Source of the DNA: Paenarthrobacter aurescens TC1
Lineage (GTDB): Bacteria > Actinomycetota > Actinomycetes > Actinomycetales > Micrococcaceae
NCBI GenBank assembly: GCA_000014925.1
Contig: CP000474.1
Coordinates: 620,001-684,000 of the forward strand
Direction of reading: 5' to 3'
Length of the DNA: 64,000 bases
Part shown: in pieces, positions 32,060-41,106 of the stretch
Layout of the letters: every line of letters starts with the position of its first letter
Position numbering within the stretch: position 1 is the stretch's first letter
The notes under the pieces: model-generated
Databases searched by the model: none
Seen by the model: only the letters and a program-made list of their open reading frames with translations
Told to the model about the DNA's origin: nothing
Translations under genes and position numbers: made by a program

Positions 32060-34996
32060 TTGAGATCCTGTTCATCACCTCTCGCCCGCATCGCCGCCGT
32101 CGGCACCGTCAGCCTGGGCCTTCTGGCCGGCTTGGGCCTTCCCGCCACCGCTGCACCCATTCCGCCCAGCAACCCCGCGGCAGCTCCCGGTGCATTCACC
32201 GAGGCCAACATCGGCGCTGACCGTACGGCCGCCAACTTCTTCTACCGGATTCCGGCCCTGACCTATCTGGGCAACAACGTGGTGCTCGCGGCCTGGGACG
32301 GGCGTCCGGGCTCGGCCGCGGATGCCCCCAACCCGAACTCGATCGTGCAGCGCCGCAGCACCGACGGCGGCCAGACGTGGGGACCCGTTACCGTCATCGC
32401 CGCGGGACATGTTGGCGATGCCAGCGGACCCAAATACGGATACAGCGACCCCTCCTACATTTACGATGCCGAAGCCGGCAAGGTCTTAGCCTTCTTCGTG
32501 TACTCCAAGGACCAGGGCTTCGGCGGCAGCCAATTCGGCAACAATGACGCCGACAGGACTGTGATCTCCTCGGCAGTTATCGAGTCCTCGGACGGCGGCG
32601 TCACGTGGAGCCAGCCCCGACTCATCACCAACGTCACCAAGCCGGGCACCAGCAAGACCAGCCCTGTTGCCGGCGATGTCAGGTCCAACTTCGCATCCTC
32701 CGGCGAAGGCATCCAGCTCAAGTACGGCCAATACAAGGGCCGCCTGATCCAGCAGTTCGCCGGCGATATCCGCCAGACGGACGGCACCAACAAGATCCAG
32801 GCATACTCCGTTTACTCCGATGACCATGGCGCCACCTGGCACAAGGGCGCCAACGTCGGGGACCGCATGGATGAGAACAAAACCGTGGAACTTTCCGACG
32901 GCCGCGTGCTCCTGAACTCACGGGACAACGCCAACCAGGGCTACCGCAAGGTGGCCATTTCCACGGACGGTGGCGCCACATATGGCCCGGTCACGCAGGA
33001 CACCGAACTCCCGGATCCCGCCAACAACGGCGCCATTGCGCGGATGTTCCCCAACGCTGCGCAGGGCTCGGCTGATGCCAAGAAGCTCATCTTCACCAAC
33101 GCGAACTCCAAGACCGGCCGCGAAAACGTCTCGGCCAGGGTCTCCTGTGACGACGGCGCCACCTGGCCGGGCGTCCGCACCATCCGTTCGGGTTTCTCCG
33201 CCTACTCCACGGTCACCCGTCTGGAAAACGATAAGTTCGGTGTGCTCTACGAGGGCAACTACACGGACAACATGCCGTTCGCGAAGTTCGACGACGCCTG
33301 GCTGAACTACGTCTGTGCCCCGCTGGCTGTCCCGGCTGTCACCACCGCGCCGGGGGCCACCCAGCAGGTGCCCGTGACTGTCACCAACCAGGAAGCCGCC
33401 ACACTTTCGGGCGCCAGCGCCACCGTCTACACACCCAGCGGCTGGTCGGCCACCACGGTGCCGGTTCCCGACGTCGCCCCCGGCGCTTCGGTGACCGTCA
33501 ACGTTGCCCTAACGGCACCGGCCAACGCCAGCGGTCCGCAGAACCTCAATGCAGCCTTCACGACGGCGAACGGCCGGGTTTCGCAGTTCACCTTCACCGC
33601 AACGGTGCCGGCAGCTCCGCAGGTAGGCCTCGCCATTACCGGGACGGCACCCGCCCGCGATGTCGTGGCCAGCCCCTACCAGATGGGCGACGTTCTCAGC
33701 TACTCGCTCAACGTCAAGAGCACCGCCAACGTCACGGCCAATTCAGTACCGGTTTCCGGGACGTTCGACTCCGGGTTCCTGCCGCCGTCGGCCCCCAACT
33801 GCCGGTTCAACAATCTGGCCGCAGGTGCCAGCTACACCTGCACCACCGCCAAGCACGTGATCACGGCAGCCGACATCCAACGCGGCTATTTCGTGCCGGA
33901 GGCCAGCTTCAGCATCACGGCAAGCTCGACGCCGTCGCTGACCAAAACGGTACCGTTCACCGGCGCTGCGGTGGCCTTGCGTGACGGCCTGCTGACGGCC
34001 GATATCAGCGGGGCGCGCGCCGACGTCGGACGTGATCTGGCAACCCAGCCATACGCGGCCGGCGACCAGGTCCCATATGCCTTCACGGTGAAGAACACGA
34101 GTCCGCTGGTGGAGAAGGTGGTCCCCACAGCCGGTAACTTCAGCCCGTTCCTGCCGGAAGGGCCCGGCAACTGCCGCTACAGTGTGCTCCCGGCCGGCCA
34201 AAGCTACCAGTGTGCCACCCCGCGCCACACCGTGACCGCAGAAGAAGCCGAGCAGGGTTTCTTCATTCCGAAGACCACCTGGGAGGTCAGCTCGGCCGGT
34301 CAAAGCACCAAGACCATTACGGTGGACGGCGGCGAAGTGGACCTCAAGGTTCGCGAGCCCAAGCTGGAGGGAACCGTGTCTGCCGAGTGGAGCGACGCTG
34401 ACGGCGACCGCTTCGCGAGCGTCGGCGATCCCGTGACGTACACGTACACGGTGGGCAACGCCGGGAACGTCGCAGTGACCGGATTGGAGGCGCCCGACGC
34501 CGGCATCTCGGCGGCCACGCTGCCTGCCGGTGACACCGTTACGGCTACACGAGAGCGTGTGCTGACAGCCGCGGACGTTGCTGCGGGGAGTTTGGGTGCT
34601 GTCTCATTTGAAGCGACGGCCTGGAATGGTTCACGGGCAGTTGCGGCCGCAGCCGGGAGTGACCCGCTGGCGCTCGCCGTTCAGCCAGCGCGTCCAGACT
34701 CTGTGCCGACACTGACTGTCCAGGAGTTGGGCACGCCGCCGACGGACCTCGGGACTGCGGATAAGTACCGCACGGGCCAGAAGGTAGTGCTCAAGGGCTT
34801 GGAGTACGGGAATTGGTACTACGTGTACTTGAATAAGACGGGCTACCGGCTCGGATGGATTTTCCCCACCACGGATAACGCAGTGGAGTTCATTCTTCCG
34901 TCGGACGTGAAGAACGGCCGGGATGACGCGGTGGTCCTGGACAAGGACGGCGGCCAAGTCTCCTTCGACCGCCTGCAGGTGACCCCCAAGGGCTAG
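32060..34996 (+). CDS. Secreted exo-alpha-sialidase (GH33)
   Basis: About 978 residues. A Sec signal (LARIAAVGTVSLGLLAGLGLPATAAP) leads to a sialidase propeller with the FYRIPALTYL (F/YRIP) motif and Asp boxes STDGGQTWGP, SSDGGVTWSQ, SDDHGATWHK, STDGGATYGP and CDDGATWPG. After about residue 415 come a NEW3-type beta domain and three tandem repeats with conserved NCRFNN/NCRYSV and YTCTT/YQCAT elements, perhaps for surface or glycan binding. No LPxTG. Start: TTG 32060 with AAAGGA upstream; a GTG at 31982 is possible but puts 26 residues before the signal. Confidence 0.88.
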   Translation: MRSCSSPLARIAAVGTVSLGLLAGLGLPATAAPIPPSNPAAAPGAFTEANIGADRTAANFFYRIPALTYLGNNVVLAAWDGRPGSAADAPNPNSIVQRRSTDGGQTWGPVTVIAAGHVGDASGPKYGYSDPSYIYDAEAGKVLAFFVYSKDQGFGGSQFGNNDADRTVISSAVIESSDGGVTWSQPRLITNVTKPGTSKTSPVAGDVRSNFASSGEGIQLKYGQYKGRLIQQFAGDIRQTDGTNKIQAYSVYSDDHGATWHKGANVGDRMDENKTVELSDGRVLLNSRDNANQGYRKVAISTDGGATYGPVTQDTELPDPANNGAIARMFPNAAQGSADAKKLIFTNANSKTGRENVSARVSCDDGATWPGVRTIRSGFSAYSTVTRLENDKFGVLYEGNYTDNMPFAKFDDAWLNYVCAPLAVPAVTTAPGATQQVPVTVTNQEAATLSGASATVYTPSGWSATTVPVPDVAPGASVTVNVALTAPANASGPQNLNAAFTTANGRVSQFTFTATVPAAPQVGLAITGTAPARDVVASPYQMGDVLSYSLNVKSTANVTANSVPVSGTFDSGFLPPSAPNCRFNNLAAGASYTCTTAKHVITAADIQRGYFVPEASFSITASSTPSLTKTVPFTGAAVALRDGLLTADISGARADVGRDLATQPYAAGDQVPYAFTVKNTSPLVEKVVPTAGNFSPFLPEGPGNCRYSVLPAGQSYQCATPRHTVTAEEAEQGFFIPKTTWEVSSAGQSTKTITVDGGEVDLKVREPKLEGTVSAEWSDADGDRFASVGDPVTYTYTVGNAGNVAVTGLEAPDAGISAATLPAGDTVTATRERVLTAADVAAGSLGAVSFEATAWNGSRAVAAAAGSDPLALAVQPARPDSVPTLTVQELGTPPTDLGTADKYRTGQKVVLKGLEYGNWYYVYLNKTGYRLGWIFPTTDNAVEFILPSDVKNGRDDAVVLDKDGGQVSFDRLQVTPKG

Positions 34997-35016
34997 CCAT
35001 GTGGCTCGGAAGCAGG

Positions 35017-35049
35017 CGGCGGATCGCAGGACTCTCCTGCGGTCCGCCG
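35017..35049 (+). terminator. Terminator after the sialidase
   Basis: CGGCGGA-T-CGCAGGA (35017-35031) pairs with TCCTGCG-G-TCCGCCG (35035-35049), 3-nt loop, followed by TTTG. Confidence 0.85.
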
Positions 35050-35161
35050 TTTGTCATTCCATGACGAATCACCCTTGTTGTGACAAGACAAAAATCTTGA
35101 AATGTGCTGTATGTCATATTCGGCTATCACTAGGTACTCTGTGACTCGGCTGGTTGCGCGG

Positions 35162-35182
35162 CTTTGACAAGAACTGTCAAAG
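35162..35182. promoter_or_regulatory. Inverted repeat upstream of the subtilase
   Basis: CTTTGACA-AGAAC-TGTCAAAG is an 8-bp perfect inverted repeat 73 bp before the subtilase GTG. A further TTGACA at 35200-35205 may be a -35 or a half-site. It could be an operator for protease expression. Confidence 0.5.
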
Positions 35183-35255
35183 GTTCAACCAACTGAAAGT
35201 TGACAGGCCTGGGCGATGGAGCCCGGTCCTCCCTCAGTGAAAGGTGCAACCACTC

Positions 35256-38200
35256 GTGAAATCACAAGGAAAGAGCTTCGTCAGAAGCGGGGGACTCCGG
35301 AAGGCGGCGGCGATGGCCGTCGGCCTGCCGTTGCTGCTCTCGTCCATGGCGATGCCGGCCCAGGCCGCTCCCGCCCCGGAGGCGCCCGGGAATGTTGCAG
35401 GCGTGGCCAAGAAGAACCTTGACCCCGGCTCCTACAAGGACGGCCGTTACATGGTGGTCCTTGCCGAGAAGCCTGCAGCCACATACGACGGCGGCACGGC
35501 GGGCCTTGCGCCCACCAAGCCCGAAGAGGGCAAGAAACTGGACGTCGACAGTGCCGAGGTGAAGCAATACCAGCAGCACCTCCAACAGAAGCAGCAGGAA
35601 GTCGCCCAGCAGGAAAACGTCACCATCAAGCGTGACTTCACCACTGCCGTTAACGGCTTCAGTGCCACCCTTACGGCAGACCAAGCAATCAACCTCGCCA
35701 AGGATCCCAAGGTCCTCATGGTGGCGCCGGATACGCAGTACGCGCCGGACTACTCCACTACCGACTTCCTCAAGCTCAGCGGCCCCAACGGAACCTGGGC
35801 TACGCAGTACGGCGGCCAGGACAACGCCGGTAAGGGCACCGTTGTTGGCGTAATCGACACCGGCTACACCCCGTCCAACCCGTTCTTCGCCGGTGAGCCC
35901 GTTGGTCCGCTGGTGGGCAACCCCCAGGTCGGCGTTCCCTACCGCACCGCCGACGGCAAGATCGCCATGCTCAAAGCCGACGGCGATACTTTCGTCGGCG
36001 AATGCCAGCCAGGTACCGATACCGGCGCGGATTACGACGGCAGCGCCTGCAACTCCAAGGTCCTCAGCACCCACTACTTCGCGGACGCCTTCCTCGAAAC
36101 AGTTCCGCCGGAAAACCGTGCCCCGGAAGAAGTCATTTCACCCGTGGACGTGGACAGCCACGGCACCCACACAGCCAGCACGGCAGCGGGCAACGCCAAC
36201 GTTGACGCCGTCGTAGATGGCCGCAGCTTCGGAACAACCAGCGGCATCGCACCCGCCGCCAAGCTCTCCGTATATAAGGTCTGCTGGGAAGACACCGATC
36301 CCGCCACCGGCGGCTGCTACGGCTCCGCTTCCGTGGATGCAATCGAACAAGCCATCCTGGACGGCGTGGATGTCCTGAACTACTCCATCTCCGGTTCAAC
36401 CACGTCCACCACGGATCCTGTGTCGTTGGCATTCCTGTCAGCCGCTTCCGCAGGCATCTTCGTGGCAACCTCGGCCGGCAACTCCGGACCGACCGCCAGC
36501 ACCGTGAACCATGGAGCGCCGTGGTTGACTACCGTAGCCGCCACCTCCTTCTCGCAAGAGCTCCAGGGCACTGTTGAGTTCTCCGATGGCAGCAAATTCC
36601 GCGGAGCGTCCATCATGAACCGCGAGGTGACCGGGGCCGGCGTCGTGCTTTCCACCAACGCCGCAAGCGGTGAAGGCAACGCGGCACTCTGCGCCCCGGG
36701 CTCGCTGGACCCGGCCAAGGTAGCCGGCAAGGTTGTTGTCTGTGACCGCGGCGTTGTTGACCGGACCGCCAAGAGCGCGGAGGTTCTGCGCGGGGGTGGC
36801 GTTGGCATGATCCTGGTGAACCTGACTGATTCATCGTTGGACACCGATAAGCACATTATTCCCACGGTCCACGTGAACCCGCCCGCCACCCAGACCATCA
36901 AGGACAAGGTCACGGCCAACCCGGCCATCACCGTGTCCCTGCTAAACCGGGACACCACGGGCCTGCCTGCTGAAGCGCAGCCGCAGATCGCCGGATTCTC
37001 CTCCCGTGGTCCGCTGCTCGCCACGGACTCGGACCTGTTGAAGCCTGACGTGTCCGCGCCGGGCGTCGCGATCCTCGCAGGCGTTTCGCCGATCGGAACC
37101 GGAGGGGACAACTTCGGCTTCCTCTCCGGAACGTCCATGGCTTCCCCGCACGTTGCCGGTTTCGGCGCGCTGATCCTGGCCAAGAACCCCCAGTGGTCCC
37201 CGGCCACCGTGAAGTCCGCCATGATGACCACCGCTGGTCCGGTCAAGCTGGCCAACGGCGCCGTCAACAAGGACGTTTTTGCCACCGGTGCCGGGCAGGT
37301 GGATCCTGCGAAGGTACTCTCACCGGGCCTCGTGTACGACGCCACCACCGAGGACTACCTGAAGTTCATCCAAGGCACAGGCATGGACCTGGGCATGGAA
37401 GGGCTGGGCACCACCCAGGCACGCGACATGAACGTACCTTCCTTCGCCTTGGGCAACCTGGCCGGCAAGATCGAGGTCACTCGTACCCTGACGGCACTGA
37501 CTCCGGGAACATACCGGGCGTCAGTCAACGTCCCCGGTGTCAACGTCAAAGTCACACCGTCAGTCCTAACCTTCGGGGCTCCCGGCGAGAAGAAGACCTT
37601 CAAGGTTCAGTTCGAAAACAACAACGCTGCCCTGGGCAAGTTCGCCATGGGTTCGCTGAACTGGCAGGGTGCCAACAAGACCGTCACCTCGCCCATCGCA
37701 GTGCGGCCGCAGTCAGTCATCGCGGATAAGGCGTTGGCCTTCACCGGAACGGGCCCCAACGGCTCCGGAACCATCAACATCACCTCAGGCACCAACCTGC
37801 CGGTGGGTGTGACCATTGATGGTCTTTCCAAGGCCGATTCCTCTGCAGTCGAGCTGGTTCCCGGTCCGTTCGCGGGCGAGACCAATGCGTCCAACTATGT
37901 GAAGAAGGTCACCGTTGGTGAGGGCAGCGCCCTTGCTAAGTTCTCGGTCATCTCCTCCAACGAGGCCGCGGACTTCGACATGCTGGTGGTCACCCCGTCC
38001 GGTCAGCAACTGCCGGCCGCCACCGCCTCAGCAAGTGAAACCCTGTCCGTGCCCAACCCGGCAGCAGGCGACTACTACGTCTACGCCAACCTGTACGCGA
38101 GCCCCAACAACCAGGCCACCAAGGCAACTGTTGATGCCGCGGTCCTGGGCGCCAATCAGGGCAACGCCTCCGTGACGCCGAATCCGATCCGCCTCGCCAA

Positions 38201-38432
38201 CGGCAAGACCGGTCAGATTTCGCTGAACTGGAAGAACCTTGAACCCGGTTCCTACATTGGTCGTCTGACCTTCGCAGGAACCAGCGAGCCGAGCTTCGTC
38301 ACCGTCCTGGTCAACCCGGGCGGAGCCGTGGTGGTTCCTGATGAGGAAGACCCGAAGAAGGACAAGAAGGACAAGAAGCACCGCGGCAAGATCCGCGCTG
38401 ACGAGCCGACGCAGAGCAACAACGCCGGCTGA
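35256..38432 (+). CDS. Secreted subtilisin-like serine protease (S8)
   Basis: About 1058 residues. A Sec signal (LRKAAAMAVGLPLLLSSMAMPAQA), an inhibitor-I9-type propeptide (YMVVLAEKPAATYDG...), then the S8 domain: Asp in GVIDTGYTPSN, His in DSHGTHTAST, Ser in LSGTSMASPHVAG. A PA domain (AALCAPGSLDPAKVAGKVVVCDRG) is inserted before the Ser, as in cucumisin-type and actinobacterial subtilases. A C-terminal Fn3-like region ends in a Lys/Asp-rich tail. GTG 35256 is chosen over 35244 because AAAGG lies about 11 bp upstream and the signal begins there. Two SSI-like genes follow in convergent orientation. Confidence 0.92.
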   Translation: MKSQGKSFVRSGGLRKAAAMAVGLPLLLSSMAMPAQAAPAPEAPGNVAGVAKKNLDPGSYKDGRYMVVLAEKPAATYDGGTAGLAPTKPEEGKKLDVDSAEVKQYQQHLQQKQQEVAQQENVTIKRDFTTAVNGFSATLTADQAINLAKDPKVLMVAPDTQYAPDYSTTDFLKLSGPNGTWATQYGGQDNAGKGTVVGVIDTGYTPSNPFFAGEPVGPLVGNPQVGVPYRTADGKIAMLKADGDTFVGECQPGTDTGADYDGSACNSKVLSTHYFADAFLETVPPENRAPEEVISPVDVDSHGTHTASTAAGNANVDAVVDGRSFGTTSGIAPAAKLSVYKVCWEDTDPATGGCYGSASVDAIEQAILDGVDVLNYSISGSTTSTTDPVSLAFLSAASAGIFVATSAGNSGPTASTVNHGAPWLTTVAATSFSQELQGTVEFSDGSKFRGASIMNREVTGAGVVLSTNAASGEGNAALCAPGSLDPAKVAGKVVVCDRGVVDRTAKSAEVLRGGGVGMILVNLTDSSLDTDKHIIPTVHVNPPATQTIKDKVTANPAITVSLLNRDTTGLPAEAQPQIAGFSSRGPLLATDSDLLKPDVSAPGVAILAGVSPIGTGGDNFGFLSGTSMASPHVAGFGALILAKNPQWSPATVKSAMMTTAGPVKLANGAVNKDVFATGAGQVDPAKVLSPGLVYDATTEDYLKFIQGTGMDLGMEGLGTTQARDMNVPSFALGNLAGKIEVTRTLTALTPGTYRASVNVPGVNVKVTPSVLTFGAPGEKKTFKVQFENNNAALGKFAMGSLNWQGANKTVTSPIAVRPQSVIADKALAFTGTGPNGSGTINITSGTNLPVGVTIDGLSKADSSAVELVPGPFAGETNASNYVKKVTVGEGSALAKFSVISSNEAADFDMLVVTPSGQQLPAATASASETLSVPNPAAGDYYVYANLYASPNNQATKATVDAAVLGANQGNASVTPNPIRLANGKTGQISLNWKNLEPGSYIGRLTFAGTSEPSFVTVLVNPGGAVVVPDEEDPKKDKKDKKHRGKIRADEPTQSNNAG

Positions 38433-38450
38433 TCCCCTTTGAGTCGATAA

Positions 38451-38490
38451 ACAGCAGTGGCCGGTGGGTGTTCCCGCCGGCCACTGCTGT
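38451..38490. terminator. Bidirectional terminator between subtilase and SSI-like genes
   Basis: ACAGCAGTGGCCGG (38451-38464) pairs with CCGGCCACTGCTGT (38477-38490), a 14-bp perfect stem serving convergent genes. Confidence 0.93.
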
Positions 38491-38522
38491 TGTGCAGCCG
38501 GAAAGGGTGGCGCGAGCCGGGC

Positions 38523-38927
38523 TTAGCTTGCCCCGGTTGAGCCCCCTGTATTGCCCAACAAGGCAGCTAAGGTCTTCCAACGGGCGATCTCGCAACCATC
38601 GGTCCTGCTGAACTGGCTGTGAACTTTGCGTCCCCGGAACCAACCCTCCACCACAGCTACCTGCGGGCCGCCGTACTGCTGCGTGCAGATCCGGTCCGGA
38701 CGGGGTTCCGGAAAGAAGATTTCCTCTCCGAACTGCTCGACGGCGGCCAGCGCGGCACGTGCGTCCGGCAAGTTCGAGTCCAGCGAGTCAGGGTCGGGCG
38801 AGAGGATGCCGGTGGCGGACCGGAGGAAAAACTCGTGGCTCTCAGCGCCAGGTGCCTCTGTCAGCGTGACTGTGAGGTCGACGTCGTACTCGCTCGTGCT
38901 TGTGTCGCTCGTGTTTGCGGAAACCAT
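38523..38927 (-). CDS. SSI-like protein lacking a signal peptide and the first disulfide
   Basis: 134 residues paralogous to the SSI-like lipoprotein at 39882-40415: VDLTVTLTEAPGAESHEFFL, RICTQQYGGPQVAVVEGWFRGRKVHSQFSRTDGCEIARWKTL. The Cys pair of the second SSI disulfide (71-101 in SSI numbering) is kept, but the Cys35/Cys50 pair is lost and there is no signal peptide, so a cytoplasmic location is predicted. The residue at the SSI P1 position (CTQQY) is Gln. ATG follows AAAGG. Last gene of a three-gene minus-strand group. Confidence 0.7.
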   Translation of the reverse strand: MVSANTSDTSTSEYDVDLTVTLTEAPGAESHEFFLRSATGILSPDPDSLDSNLPDARAALAAVEQFGEEIFFPEPRPDRICTQQYGGPQVAVVEGWFRGRKVHSQFSRTDGCEIARWKTLAALLGNTGGSTGAS

Positions 38928-38956
38928 GGTTACCTTTCGCTGGTGGCGGCGGGTGC

Positions 38957-39895
38957 TCAGGCAGCCAAACCGCTCAGCTCGTCCAAGAGCGGCCCTACTG
39001 CCTGGAGCACGCGGGCCCGCAGCTCCTGGGATTCGGCCGCGAAAGCCCGCTGGTATTCAACGTACTCGGCCTTGCCCTGCGGTGTCTCAATCCTGATGGG
39101 CGGGTAGCCCCATTCCTCAAGATCGTAGGGGGATGCTTGCATGTCCATCGCGCGGATTCGCCAGGACAGTTCGAAGCAGTCCATCACCAGCTCACTCGGA
39201 AGCGCCGGCGTCAGCTTGTAAGCCCACTTATACAGGTCCATGTTGGCGTGCAGGCATCCCGGCTGCTCCATGCTGCGCTGGTTCTCGCGGGTGGGCGTGA
39301 GCTCATTCAGTGGGATGGCATCGGGTGTGTAGAAGCGGAAAGCGTCAAAGTGCGAGCAGCGGATGCGGTTCTCTTCAACAACTGCGTCCGTGCCATCGCC
39401 GCCGAGCCTCAGTTGCAGGTACTCGTGCCGCAGCTCAAACTTTTCCTGCCGGTACACCATGGCCCACTCGTGCAAGCCAAAGCAGCCAAACTGTGCCGGT
39501 CGCTTGGCCGTGCCCCCGAGGATGATTCCCGCAAAGCGGACAGCTTCGGCGCGATCGGTCATGAAGCTGCCCCGATCAAAGGTGACCGCCGGCGTGTCCG
39601 GGGCCAGCCCCACTGAGGCGAGCTCGCCGTCGTCGAGCGTTCTGTAGAACTTCCAAGCGGCGCGCTCCAAGGCGCGTTCGCCGCTGAGGACCACGCCGTC
39701 GCCGGGATGCCAGCGGAGCAGCTGGCCCGGTTTCTGCGTGTAGTAGGTGAAGAGGAAGTCCTCCACGGGGTGTTTCTTGCCGGCCGAACGGCGGGCCAGA
39801 TAGGGATCGGCGTAGCGAGCGACGCGCGCGTGATGGGCTGCCTCCAGCCCGAGCCACTGCGCTTGGGGGAGGTGCCGCAGCCTAGAGGCCGCCAT
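38957..39895 (-). CDS. Conserved actinobacterial protein (annotated 3-methyladenine DNA glycosylase)
   Basis: About 312 residues. HHARVARYADPYLARRSAGKKHPVEDFLFTYYTQKPGQLLRWHPG and ENRIRCSHFDAFRFYTPDAIPLN, then QRSMEQPGCLHANMDLYKWAYKL, match a widespread actinobacterial family labelled 3-methyladenine DNA glycosylase in databases, without clear HhH or AAG motifs. The enzymatic role is doubtful. ATG 39895 overlaps the SSI-like lipoprotein stop by 14 bp; the longer frame to 39982 would lie in that gene. Confidence 0.75.
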   Translation of the reverse strand: MAASRLRHLPQAQWLGLEAAHHARVARYADPYLARRSAGKKHPVEDFLFTYYTQKPGQLLRWHPGDGVVLSGERALERAAWKFYRTLDDGELASVGLAPDTPAVTFDRGSFMTDRAEAVRFAGIILGGTAKRPAQFGCFGLHEWAMVYRQEKFELRHEYLQLRLGGDGTDAVVEENRIRCSHFDAFRFYTPDAIPLNELTPTRENQRSMEQPGCLHANMDLYKWAYKLTPALPSELVMDCFELSWRIRAMDMQASPYDLEEWGYPPIRIETPQGKAEYVEYQRAFAAESQELRARVLQAVGPLLDELSGLAA

Positions 39896-40415
39896 CTGAA
39901 CCGAGGACGCTCTTTGCGGCGTCCCATAAGCCGATCTGGCAGCCATCCGTGCGGTTGAAGGAAGCGCTGACCTCCTTGCCATCCACGGAGCCGGTTACCT
40001 TGGCCGTTGCCGGGCCGCCGTACTGCATGGTGCAGGCCTGATCCGTCCGGGTGGGGGCCGGGCTCAGGAGGGAGGGGCTGTTCTTGAGTGCAGTGCAGGC
40101 CTCGGCCGCCGAGGGGTGGCTGCTCTCAGCTGCCGGCGCGCCGTTTGTGCAGACGAGCGTGAACATCTGGGGTGCCGCTTCCGGAGTTTCAAGGAGCGTG
40201 ATGGAGAGCTCCGCGTTCCCCTGTCCCGGCGCCGCCGAGGTGCTGGTGGGGGAGGCGCTTGGAGTTGCGGTGCTGCTTGGGCTGCTGGAGGTGGCCGACG
40301 ACGACGGCGCCTGGGTTGCGCTTCCCGTAGTACCCGGGGTGGGGCTGCCTGAGCATGCGGCGAGTCCGGCGACGGCCAGTACTGCCGGTAAGGGCCGAAC
40401 AAATCGCATGCGCAT
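39882..40415 (-). CDS. Subtilisin-inhibitor-like (SSI, I16) lipoprotein
   Basis: 177 residues. A lipoprotein signal (LPAVLAVAGLAAC) and a Ser/Pro/Thr linker (about 21-63) precede an SSI-like domain: LSITLLETPEAAPQMFTLVCTNGAPAAESSHPSAAEACTAL, then ACTMQYGGPATAKVTGSVDGKEVSASFNRTDGC. Four Cys residues match the two SSI disulfides, and CTMQY aligns with the SSI reactive site CPMVY (P1 Met kept). Probably a membrane-anchored inhibitor of subtilases such as the neighbouring S8 protease. Confidence 0.82.
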   Translation of the reverse strand: MRMRFVRPLPAVLAVAGLAACSGSPTPGTTGSATQAPSSSATSSSPSSTATPSASPTSTSAAPGQGNAELSITLLETPEAAPQMFTLVCTNGAPAAESSHPSAAEACTALKNSPSLLSPAPTRTDQACTMQYGGPATAKVTGSVDGKEVSASFNRTDGCQIGLWDAAKSVLGSDGGL

Positions 40416-40528
40416 CTAATCTCCTAAGTTGCATCCATTTTACGTGGCAGTTCCGGTGCCCGTCTCAAGGAGACCACTGAGGCTGTGCGCTTGGCTAGGG
40501 GCAACGCTGCCGGGTTTGTCCGGTTCGC

Positions 40529-40990
40529 CTAGTTGTTCCGCTGGGTGGCGGCGATCAGCCCGGTCATGGCCTGGTGGAGTTCAGCTACTTCTTCGCGGCT
40601 GAGTTGCAGGCGCTCGCGGATCTCGCCCGGAACAGCGGTGGCCTGCTCGCGGAGTGCGGCACCTTTATCTGTCAGCTTCACGGCCAACGCCCGCTCGTTG
40701 CCGGGTACGCGCTCGCGGGTGATCAGCTCGGCTTCCTCCAAACGCCTCAGCAAAGGGGAGAGAGTGGCAGGCTCGTGGAGGAGGCTGTCGCTGATGTCTT
40801 TCAGGGTCCGGGGGCTTCGTTCCCAGAGGGCCAGCATTACCAAGTACTGGGGATGGGTGAGTCCAAGGCGCTCCAGCACAGGCTTGTAGACGCCAACAAC
40901 ACTGCGGGAGGCCACGGTCAGGGCGAAGCACAGCTGGCGTTCCAGAAGGAGGTCGTCCGTCTCGGGGGTGGACTCATCAACGGCTGTCAT
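40529..40990 (-). CDS. MarR family regulator, OhrR-like
   Basis: About 153 residues. LLLERQLCFALTVASRSVVGVYKPVLERLGLTHPQYLVMLALWE matches the N-terminal helix of OhrR, including the reactive Cys (QLCFAL) that senses organic peroxides. The winged HTH follows (LKDISDSLLHEPATLSPLLRRLEEAELITRERV). A residue usually Tyr after FAL is Thr. ATG 40990 has AGGAGG at ideal spacing. Divergent from the small gene at 41107; TTAG-type repeats lie between. No ohr gene is in the window. Confidence 0.88.
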   Translation of the reverse strand: MTAVDESTPETDDLLLERQLCFALTVASRSVVGVYKPVLERLGLTHPQYLVMLALWERSPRTLKDISDSLLHEPATLSPLLRRLEEAELITRERVPGNERALAVKLTDKGAALREQATAVPGEIRERLQLSREEVAELHQAMTGLIAATQRNN

Positions 40991-41020
40991 GGCTGCCTCC
41001 TGTGCTCGCTGCCTCATCTA

Positions 41021-41068
41021 TTAGCGCACACCCGGCGATTAGTTAGTGCACTAATTATTAGCGTACTA
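41021..41068. promoter_or_regulatory. Triple TTAGYGYAC repeat, candidate MarR operators
   Basis: TTAGCGCAC (41021-41029), the perfect palindrome TTAGTGCACTAA (41043-41054) and TTAGCGTACTA (41058-41068) lie between the divergent MarR gene and the 41107 gene. MarR proteins bind such short palindromes, so autoregulation is likely. Confidence 0.7.
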
Positions 41069-41106
41069 TGGACTCATTGAACCGCCTAAAAGAGGAGTCG
41101 ATCCGC

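Noticed and set aside
38957..39895. Confident DNA glycosylase assignment
   Set aside because: The database label is widespread but no glycosylase motif is visible; kept as conserved protein.
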